A stretch of 64,000 nt of DNA from Manduca sexta (lineage: Eukaryota; Arthropoda; Insecta; Lepidoptera; Sphingidae): assembly GCF_014839805.1 (NCBI RefSeq), contig NC_051116.1, forward strand, positions 124,001-188,000, read 5' to 3'. Shown in pieces: positions 33,701 to 45,700 of the stretch (position 1 is its first letter; every line of letters starts with the position of its first letter). A model generated the notes under the pieces. It had not been told where the DNA came from. It saw only the letters and a list, made by a program, of their open reading frames with translations, and did no database searches. Both the position numbers and the translations under genes were made by a program.

Positions 33701-36700
33701 ACCAATATAGTATATAATAACTGATATATTTTAAACTGTTGTAGCAGGAAGAGTAAGTTGTTTTATATCATTTTCATTATCAATACCTTCAATTTTAACT
33801 TCAGAGTTAGTACTATCGTCAATGTCATTACTGTAATCATCAGCTTGAAGTAAACTGTTGTATTATATCGGGTCAGTCAAATTACATTATGGTATTGTAT
33901 CATCATTAAAATGATAATCATTACTTCTATAACTATTTACTTGTACTTGTTGCTAAGAGGGCTTACTAACTACATATTGTTTATAGTAAAGGAAAATATA
34001 TATATTAATTAATCTTATTATTTATACTAAAATTACAAGTCTTCGATCTCCGTTGATTTTTTAATGTTTCTTCGTAGATGACAGAATACTTTCGGAAGGA
34101 AGTATGTTGAACTTGACCCGACTGTCTCGCCACGACGCCGGTGTGTACACGTGCGAGGCTGTCAACTCCCAGGGAGCTGCTACTGCCAACATCAGCATAA
34201 ATGTTCACTGTAAGTAACTAGCTTACCTATTTTTTTTTATTTATTTATTCAAGATACAACAATATCAGTTCACGGTGGTTGCTGTACTGGGCTTCAGGCT
34301 CGTATCGCAGTAGACCAATAGTATCATATCGTGGTAATTGTGGTTTTTTAAATAAAGGTTGACCACGAATTGTAAAAGTCAACGAAAAAAACCATCCAGC
34401 AGAAGAAGTTATAAAATCTGAATCGCTGAAGTTATACTTTTGGGGAATATTGTTTTTATCACTGAATTTATATAAAAAGGTTTTAATTTATTAAGAATAG
34501 CTAGGCGTTTAGGCCTAGTTTTTGAAAGGATTTACCCTCACAGTAGTAGAAGGCATATACCCAGTAGTGGAACAATTGTAATACAGGGTTGGTTCATTAT
34601 TTGGGACTATAAAAATGTTGGGTAAACTTAACTTGGTTTGAATGTCTATTTGAATTAACTATAACTTCAGTACTAACTAAAAGTCCCATTACTTGGAAGT
34701 ATTTGTATAGATATCTATTCCTAAATTGCCTGCGAGTACATAAATATTTTCCTCAGATCCTGCAAGCATCGTATCAGCGTCGCAAAATGGAATTACAAAT
34801 CCCAACGAAGACGCCATTTTATCTTGTACGGCTACAGGTAAGGCAAATACGTCGAAATGTTTTCTAGAAACATATCTAGGAATATTAATACAGTGTTGAT
34901 TTTCTATTATTTGATGTAAATAAAGAAACTAGAAACCGATAGTTAGTTTAACATTTTAATAACCTTTATTGATAGAACAACGAAATAGAAATAGAAAGAT
35001 TTCTATTTTGGATTGTTTTGAAGAAATAGTCTCTGACTTTATTGAATTTATTAGGTGTTCATATGTTTAGTCAATTTTCTTTACACCATATTGCAAAACT
35101 ACGTACAAAATTTCTAACAACATATTTCTTGTAGGAAACCCATTAACCTCAGATCATATACGATGGGAAAGGAAAGGATACAAAATCGATCCCAAATCTG
35201 TGACCTTTGAACCTAGAAACTCGACCAGCTATCTCCACATAAACCAGCCAACGAGAGAGGATGTAGGGAACTTCAAATGCGTGGTAGACAATGGAATAGG
35301 AGGAGAGTCAAAGGAAAACGTTATGCTCATTGTCAAGTTTAAACCAGAGATGGACAGTGCACCGAATTTGGCTAAATCTGCGTCCAATGTCGGTCAAGTT
35401 GGAAGGTTGACTTGCAAGTAAGTATATTCTTTTAATGACATGTGGGGTATGGGTCAAGAACAGCCTTTTATTGACTTGGGATTGGCAAGGAAATAATTGA
35501 ATACTCATTAATTTTCAGTAACGTTATCGTAAAATCGAATAAACACTTGCTTGTCAACAGGAAATCTAGCGAAAACCAAAAAGTTTACTTAAATATAAGT
35601 TACTATTTTACTCGCATTTTTACATTGTTAATTATAAAAGAAAAACAACTTCCAATGTTATCTTAAATATCCCTAAAACTTCGCCCTTCTATCCAAGTTC
35701 TACAAACCTCTTTATTTCCAGATGCAAATCCGCACCAGCGCCAAACTTCACGTGGTCCAAAACCGGCAGCACGTTACCAGTAAACACTTCCACAAAGTAC
35801 TTCGCCGAGTACCACAAGATAGACCCCATCACTTACTCCTCGGTGCTCCTCATCAATGACGTCACGTCCTCCGACTACGGCTCGTACGAATGCGGCGCCA
35901 GGAACGACTTGGGCTTCAGTTCCGCCACTGTTAAGTTGGATATCACAAGTGCACCAGGTTAGTAATATACATATTATAAAACAAAGTCCCCTTTTCTGTC
36001 TGTATGTTATCGATTTTCTCAAAAGCTAGTGAACAGATTTTTATGAAATTGAATGTGGAGATAAGTTAAGACCCTGGGAAGGTTTTAGGCTACTTTATAT
36101 CCCGGAAAAATTTATTCACGTGTGCGAAGTCGCGAGCAAAAGCTATTATAATAATAAAAACTATTAACTAACAAGACTACCCGCACGGTTAGAGCCACAA
36201 AAGTCAAAAATACAGTTTTTAGAATGTTTTTCTGTCTGTATGTATGTTTGTACACGAATCAAGCAAAATTATTCAATACCCTTTTCAACGATGTATAGCT
36301 AGACGTCTAACTTAAAATAAAGTCTTCATTTTATCCCGGAAATCTTTTCAAGCGGCCAGAGCTGCTAGTAAATAAATAAAGCCGTATCCTTTTACATCAA
36401 TAAAGATAAGACAGGCTAGTTTCAACGTATTAAACTCGAGGACTTGAAATCCTAAAGTGCTAATGGAGGCCGACGTGGGATTCTTAATCAATAAAAATCC
36501 GACATACCCTGTCTACCTTCCAATCTAAAGATCTAAGAGAATTTTGTTCATAATAATAAAAGAAGAAGGGTGGGTGTGAGTAGAACAGACTACAGAGACA
36601 TTGGCCATATTTTTTGTTAATTGTTGTGCGTTTTGCAAGCACGATTTGAACCCATAAAAGTCGTTGTAAAATGTAAAGACTTTATCGGAAGCATCTATGC

Positions 36701-39700
36701 AGTATATAATTAATACAAGGTAAAACATAAAAATAACATCAATAAAGCCTTGGCACCGCTCAACTTTACAAATAACATGTTAACGTGATCACAAACTTCA
36801 CTAACTGCAATCAAAACTTGCATATAACGCAAACAGATTGAACCAAAAGGCGAGATTCATTAAGCCCATATTTCCATTAATATATAAAGAGTTGATTACT
36901 TGGAGCCATGCCTGAACAAATATCAAAGCCAACTAAAACCAACCTCCATTCATCTATTTATATCAAATGCAAAACAGATGCTAATAAGCGTCCGTTCTAA
37001 TTTCGGCTCAATACCGCGTTTTGGGCTGGCCTTATTGAATATTGAAAAGCCACCTGATGTTTGGTTCAGGCGTTACAATAGTTAAGCGGCGCGCACACGA
37101 TGAATGCTGAGAAAAACTTTAAAAGTGATAGTTGCATTAGTAATTTGACAACTAGTTTATACAGGAAAGGCCAAGAGCCTCCACTGCACGTGGTGGTAAG
37201 CGGAGTGGAATGAAGATAGAATGTCTACTGACGAGAGATAATTACGATTGCCAGTCGACACAATTACACCGGCCTGTTGGAGCCGGATATACACAGGCTG
37301 ATCCCGCAATGCGACATACTTATGTGGGACGCTATGGCGGATTTTAAAACCTTATGTACAGTGGTCGCTCTCGGGGCGAAACAAAATATATCCTACCACC
37401 AGCAATAGCATCATGGCCATGAAGAATATAATTATTTAAATAGCATATCTCTATTGTGTATTTATTGAAATAAACCTTTTTTAGAACAGGTGGTCGCTCT
37501 CAGGACGTATATAAAATGTATACAACCACCAGCATAAATAAATATAGTTGCTAATAGCAGTTCCATATTACAACTTAAATTTGCACATCAGACTGTTGCT
37601 TGGTTTATTTTAAATACATTACAATAGCACCTAACAGACCCTTCCATCACTAAGTAAATATCTACAGCTCAGTTAATAATTTCGACTCAGTTGATCGCTA
37701 GTTTTTTTAATCATCTCTCGTCAGTCGCCATTCTACTGACCTCACTCTACTAACCATCAGGTACAGTGAGTCACTCTGCCGTGTCCGTATGAAAACAAAT
37801 TTAGATAAAAGAATATATTACATACATTACGTCTTTTATTTAGCAGAGGTAGGCAGATATCACATTCCACTAGCTATTAGATCCTATATAATAGTGCTGA
37901 AGAACGTAATCTAACAACAGTTTCCTTTCCAGATCAAGTGATATCGCTGACGGTGTCGAACGTTACCCACAGCACGGTCACTTTAGAGTGGGTGCCAGGG
38001 TTCGACGGAGGTCTCACTTCATGGTACAGAATACGATACAGGTAAGTCGGTATTTAAATTATATTTTAGATACTTTTTACTGCTTTTAATGACGAGACGA
38101 GCTTGCCGTTCGCCTGATGGTAAGCGATACGATCACTCATAAACAGTAGAAACACCAACACCTTGAATTACAAAGTATTGTTTGGTATTCCACTGCGCTC
38201 GCCATCCTGAGATCTGAGATGTTAAGTAAATATTTTAAAAGTCTTTTTCCTTTGAGTATTATTACAAATAATTTTAGAACTATATTTTTAAACGTTATTT
38301 AAGTCTGAATAATTTAGTTTAATAACAATGTGATTGTTTTATAAGTTGATATATCTAAAATGCTAATCAATTTAACTCCTACATTTTTGATAGTTTTCTT
38401 TATTTAAAATATCTATCAAAACCCTTTCAAGTGACAATCTAGTAAACGAAAATCCAAATTCCAGAAAAATTTACGACGACGCATATAAATATGAAGACGT
38501 GATGCCCAAAAACGCTACAACCTTCACCATCGGTGGATTAGAGAAGAGTACAGACTATGTATTCTCCATAATGGCGCTAAACAAAATTGGACAAAGCAAA
38601 TATAGACCGGACGATACGAAGATTACTACACTAAGTAAGTGTTCAAGGCTTGATCTAGATTTATATTTCGATGAAATTAATGATGGAGAGAAGGCTTCGT
38701 TAATTTTGTATCTTATTACTTAGGAATTTGGTGTTTAATTTCAGTATCATTATTTAAATTCAAAGTATAGCAATTGTATTGTTCCAGACGATTTCAAAAT
38801 ACCAAATAATCATCAAAATTTTGTGCAACAAATCTTAAAAATGTACACAAGCTTAAGGTCTTTTAAACATACTTTGATATCAGATAACATCTAACTGCTC
38901 CATCATACTTCGTGAAATAGACCTCAGTCTTATTACTAACATTTTGCGAAAATTCTACATACCTGACTTTTACAATATACCTTAAAGATATTAACGAAGA
39001 ATCAATAGTTTAAGAAGTCCTCTCGAGACAGTAAAGTTTAGTTGAACTTTCTTAATTGACGACAATAAAATAAAATCTATAAAATCGTAAATAGGCCGCC
39101 ATAATTCTGGCGATCATTATTTTTTAACTACACTGCGCTTCCTATTAAATCCAGTATACACTCGAGTTTTTAATAAGATGGATTAGACAACAGTGGCAAC
39201 TGTAAATCCAAAAATGATCCCAGTTAATCCTTAGTGGATCGTATCAATAAAAATCAGATTCTATAGATTCAATTAAGAGCAGCGATAGCCTAGTTGGGTG
39301 TGGAACGGACTGCCGAGACGAATGTCCGCAGGTTCAAATCCCAAAGGGCACACACCTCTGACTTTTTAAAAAAATCATGTGTGCATTCTTTGTGAATTTA
39401 TCGTTCGCTTTAACGGTGAAGGAAAACATCGTGAGGAAACCTGCACATCTGAGAAGTTCTCTATAGGAATTTCGAAGGTGTGTGAAGTCTACCAATCCGC
39501 ACTAGGCCAGCGTGGTGGACTAAGGCCTAATCCCTCTCAGTAGTAGAGGAGGCCCGTGCTCAGCAGTGGGCAAGTATATAATACAGGGCTGATATTATTA
39601 TAGATTCAATACCAGTTCCAAAAACAATATTGTCGACTGCTGAGGAGTTATCTCTCGTCAGTCAACATTCTATTAGAGCCCAGTCCACTTACCATCAGGG

Positions 39701-42700
39701 GCATCGGAGTCACTTTGTCGTGCAAGTATAAGAAAATGCAACGGACCGGTTTTAAAATATTTTGTTTGGATTCTATAATATTTTATTATTGAAAAGGGCC
39801 CGTATAAAACTACATTAATATCTTCAAAACTCTTATTTTTATCTATGTATAATCAAATTCGCCCGTAAATTCATTCCATCGAATTAAAAACTGGATTATA
39901 GTGGCTAAGCCTGGATAAAAAATAATCTTTATCCTTATTTCCACGCTTCCTAGACATGATCCCATCATCAGTACAATCTAGTTCCGAAGAATATAGTTCC
40001 TATAACGTCCCTGGAGTTTTTATCATCACCGGGACCATAGTGGGAACAGCTTTGATACTCCTAAATGTACTGCTGATCGGATTCTGTCTGCATCGAAGGA
40101 CTAACAAGAGGATCAGAGGTTTGGAGTGGATAGATTTAAAATTCAAGGCTGTATGGTTTGAGTTCCTTTGACTGAATGTTTAAAAGTTGAAATTATTATT
40201 TTAATTTTCACTATGATATTGTTTTTTTATTAAATATTGCAAAAGTACAATTTAAAAAACATAACCTAACCTATCGCTTCAAATCATATTGATTTGTGCT
40301 ACAAAATACAAAATTGAACGCATAAATATACACAAGGAACAGATAGATTTTATGAATTCGATACAACAGCTGGATGTATTTCGTATTCAAGTAAACTAGA
40401 ACATAAATACATGAACGGACAATATCCGAAACGCGGGTTGGCATTACTATCTAAATCTGCCGATTCATTGGTTTGCGAATAATCCGATTTTACTCCATGT
40501 GAAAAAGTATGCGCATAAAATTGCTCGATCATATTTGTGCGATGTGAATTTCTTAGAATTGTTGATATATTTATTAAATAAGTTGCAACATGACCTTATT
40601 CTATCTCATAGATGATTTAAGATAAGTAATATTGGATTATGGAATTAGAAGCTACGCAATTGTATTGTTGCAATCGTAGCTGGTATTCTAAAAATAAATT
40701 TTAAAATATTAATAACTACAATATTTATTAAAATTTCACTTTATTGATAGTTTGTTTATATTAAAAGTAATTTGACTAAAGGGTTTTACCAGTCTATGGA
40801 AAATAATAACTTTAATTGACGCACTTTCGGATAGCATTATGATAACTCAATTTTAATTTATTAAACCTGTCACAAAATTTTCTTTTCAACTAAAACATTC
40901 AACTCAAAGTTACTCAACTAAGACGCCATTTTTTTTTTCTTTTGCTAATTCTGTTTTTATTTTGCACCCAGCTTCATCAGAAGTAGGCGAGCTGAACGTA
41001 ATCTCCACGGAGTATGTGGATCAGGCTGATGTGTCAAAATCAGTCGTCATTTACGTGTCCATCACTGGGGTTGTGTTGGTTTTCATTAACGCCGCCTTGA
41101 TCGCTTGTTTCATATTGAAAAGGCGTTCGAGAAGGTTGAAAGGTATTTTTTGTTTTTTTTTTATTTTTATTTTGAAGTTATCATTTATTTGAAAAAAGAA
41201 TTCGTTGATTTGTTTTTTTGAATTCTAATTTTAAATTATTTTGTCGCGCTGATTTAACGTTTTTTTTATCACAAATATGTTTTTTACATTGTTATTATTA
41301 TTTTTATTGTTATTAGAGAAATAAAAATACAATGGGGATAATAAAATTGATCATTGCTTTAATAGGCTTTTTGTAGAATCATTAATGTCCCAAGCTTCTT
41401 GTGTAGTTAAAATGTGTGTGTATACATTTTAGAATAGTTTAAACGAATAGTATTTGTTACATTCATTACTTATTTTAATGATTCTGTACTTCATAAATGC
41501 TGCTGAAATCATGAAAAGTTAATTAGTGTAGAATTAATAATTAATGCCATAATATTACATACTATAAAATACGTTGCAACAATTACAAACTTATTACTTC
41601 TGCACTATTTAAACCACAATCTGACAGCTGTCAAATCTGACACCTGTCAAAATAACGTTCCGTTTCGCGCAGAGCAAGCGGGCCAGTCGTCGAAATCGGC
41701 CACGATAGAAATGTACGCGCCATCGTCATACAACGATACGATGACTGGGGAAACTCTGAGCTCGGTTTCAGAGAAATCTGAGACGTATTCCCAAGATGAG
41801 GGGGATGACCGACAACCTCCGCCCATCCCTGAGGTGCCTACGATGCCCAACAGGCATATGCTGAGCCAGGTAAGTCAATATCCTACTAATATTATAAATA
41901 CGAAAGTTTGTGAGAATATATGTTTGTTCCTCTTTCACGAAAAAACTACTGAACGGATTTGGAAAAAACTTTACAGTAATATTGGTTATACATCAGAATA
42001 ACACATAGGCTACAATTTATAATGATTTTATGTAATTTTTTTATAATATAACGATACATATCAAGTACTTAAGTCGAAAAAAAAAATTCTGTAAAACTTC
42101 TTCCCGCGGGCGAAGCCTAAGCAAAAGCTAGTTGAATATAATGTAATATAAAAGGTGCCTGCTTCAGTTGCGTGCGCAAAGCGACACCGCTTTGAAGTCC
42201 CGAAATGGAATCCTAAGTCGTGCACAGTAATATTGAATTTTTCTGGTCAGTGTCAGCCTGGAGTTTGTAATTTATGTCCAATACAGTAATAGGCCTGCTT
42301 TCTATTATATTATGGAACGGAAAGTTTTGGCAAAAAATTTTTGCTATACCTTCATCTCTCTCTCTTTAACAATAAAAGACGTAATGTCTGTGTTTAATAA
42401 AGGTGAAGTTTGTGTGTAGGTGAACTATTGATTCACGCCGTATTTAAGTAAACTACGCCACTTTTTAGCTCAAAAAGGATTTACGTAGGCGAGACGCGAG
42501 CATTATAGTCTGAGATAATTAATTCATGTTGGTTTTAGAAAATGCTTAGTTCTATATCTGTGGGTCTTAGATTTCTTTTTTTGACATCAAATTTGTGAAT
42601 CAACTACATTAATAACATACAACACACTTCATGCATTCATCCCCGAAAGGGTATGCAGAGGCGCAACCAGGGCACTCACTTTTCGCCAATTGTGTTCCGT

Positions 42701-45700
42701 CTCATGGTGTGATAGAGGGCGAGCCTATAGCCATATCGGACACAAATTCCAAACTCCGGGTTTTCACTGAGCAGTAAAATCCAAATATCACTTTGCCCGG
42801 CCCGTGCTTCGAACCCAGGACCTCAGAGCGCTGCCGCACATGCAGTAAGCCACCGAGCCATCAGTGAACTACATTAATCATAGACAAAATCTTTACTATT
42901 AAACTCCCAAAATATAATAACCTCGCTTTAAATCTTCAATGTTTGAACTCTCCAATTACAGTCTCAAGATCTTTATTTTCATACTGCGCCATAAATACAG
43001 CGAATTTAAAGTCGTTTAATGATCTAAAACATTCCATCGTGAGATTTTAGATTTTTGACGCCAATGTGACCTCTTCTTAACTGACTTTCTTTCAATTTCG
43101 TCCTAAAGTTCATTGACCAGTCAGGTATAGACTGAAAAATATATAACTAGTATTATAAAAGAGTAGCGTTTGCTTGCAGCTCCGCTTGCCGAAATAAGGT
43201 GTTTTGGGATAAATATTCGCTCGGGATGAAAAGTAGGCCATAGCACTTAGGAGTTATATAGCATTCTGCTAGTGAAAATTGCAAAATCGGTGTTGTTCCT
43301 TTGATTAGCGCGTTCAAAAACTCTTCAGCTTTTATTAGTATAGATCTTGATTTAATAATTAAGGTTTTTGGATATTAATGTTCCACTGTACAATTATGTA
43401 AAGATAATTTATTAGGAGTTAGGAGACTGCGAAGGTCCATAAAAGATATTTTGCAATACAAAAGGCCTGTGTAATTTACGGGGATATATTCTATGTGTTA
43501 ACACAAGACATTTCCAAATTTCAGCATTTTTTTATCAGGCATTTACTTATAAAACGAAATATCACAACTTTCGCTTTCATATTAAGATTTATTGGACCTA
43601 CATTTAATTCAATAAAGAAAAAATAATCAAAATCTATTCAACTGTCATTTTATACTTAACCTCCTAAATAACTTATTTAAGCTATGAGATAAAATCCATG
43701 TTCTGGAAGTAAGTTTTTATAGAAATTCGCTGTTACTTTATACTTTACCTTTAAATAAGCTATATAAGCTGGGAGCTAAAAATACATATTTTTAAACCAG
43801 TTTTTAATAGAAAAATCCAGGTCAAATCACAAGTACCCTCAATTTTTTTTTATTCTGATAATATATTGTTCGCTTAGACCACGGACGCCTACCTCATGGA
43901 CGACCAGGGCATCGTGATTCCCCCACCGCTGGACTACCCGCCGCCCAACTACGCCGTGTACGACGGAGACCACGCCAGGACCCTGCCTCATCCGCACCGG
44001 CATAAGGACATCAGCGGCCACAGCACCTTGGGAAGGAGTGCTGGTGAGTTTGGATTAAAATGGTGATTGGAATGGGTGGAAATAAAGCCTTAAAACAACA
44101 TGAATATCTTAAACCATTTAAATCATTTATTTCTCTACACACACATAAAAACAACAAAAAAAGTATAAAAGAAAAAAAATACACACACACACAGTTAACA
44201 ATACCAGGCACACAACTGATTGCATGATGTGTGGTAGAAGGGATACCAGCTCAGTATACGCTGCAAAACAGCACTGATTTCCAGCTGAACCCCACTGTTA
44301 TTATAGCACAATATATGGGGCAGAGACGAAAGGTCCATACAACTAGATTCCTACCGATTTCCCTTTAAATAGTATTTATATAGAATCTAATTATCATTAG
44401 AACGATTTGTAGACATATATAGTATTATATTAGTACCTATATGTTGTGATGGGTAACTTTCGGAAAAATTCACCATTCGCAACTGATATGGGTATAAAAT
44501 GGGAGAAAATAACTTATTTATTTATTAAACTCCAATGAAGAATACACTGCATAAAAACAATGGTGTAACATTTACACAATAACAATGTGACATAATTGAC
44601 AATTTAAAATAGGGCGGGAGAATAACTATAAATTGTACTGTAATTCGTAATATGTTGTACTACCATTTCAAAGAAATATTTGGATTACAGTTGAGTTCCT
44701 TATCTGAAACTAGATGATTACGATTAAAATTTGCGTTTCTGATTATCCCTACAAGTCTTTTTCGCTCGGTTTTATCGATATTACCTACATCTGTTAGCAT
44801 TTACATTTTCCTTATGAGATTCTCTACTGTTCTCATTTTTGAGTCCAGAAAACGTACACAGACACAATAGTCGATTTTTGACAATGAAACTGTGTAGATA
44901 CAGTTATTTTTCATTTGATGTTTTGTTTATTACTTAATTATCACAACTTTGAAGTCTACAATTCGTTTAGTTACTTATTAATTATTATTAGTTCTCTAGT
45001 CAACACCATCTCTTCTAAGATTTTTACCACCAAGCAGAACTCAAACATTGTTTTGGTTTAAAAGGCCACATCCCTAGCACGAAAATGTTGTTCAAATACT
45101 TTAGTTAAACGTAACTGACATGCGTCAATTTAAAAATCGAACGTTCGCTATTCAAATGTGCACAACTTCACGTATAACATTTTACGCTGGTTATAATTTT
45201 GTTGAACGTAAATTTCCATTTAAACAGCGGACGTTCCATTTTCAAACTTATGTTACGTTCAACGGAACTGTCATTATAGCATATATTCGTGTTATAGAGT
45301 TGACATTGTCATGAATTCTCAGAGTTTTAAGATTATATAGAGCGGACATTGGGAAGATTCATACAAAAATTTTGAGCTTATGTCATGGTTACTAAATCTA
45401 CCGTGAAATAGCAAAACATTAATGTAAAATACATCATAATTTTTCAATAGTGTGATTGGCACGTTTTTTGCGCATATTGGTATATTTTTCCAAAATATAT
45501 TATTTTTGTATTAATATCTAAGGACGCTGTGACTTGTCATACGGACATTTCAAATAAGACAGCGACTTATTACCAATTAGTAATAACTTTTGGAGCAAAA
45601 ATTTGGCTCTGATGTCCCGTCTATACTAACTATATAGTTTAATGCATCGATATATATGTACTACGTACTAGATTTGGCGGTCCGAACATTCACTGTGTTC

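Noticed and set aside
12820..41405. A ~13-kb-arm natural palindrome or inverted gene duplication
   Set aside because: The symmetry centre is an assembly gap, the arms include introns at allelic similarity, and insertion differences behave like heterozygous sites. I treat it as an assembly effect unless reads cross the gap.
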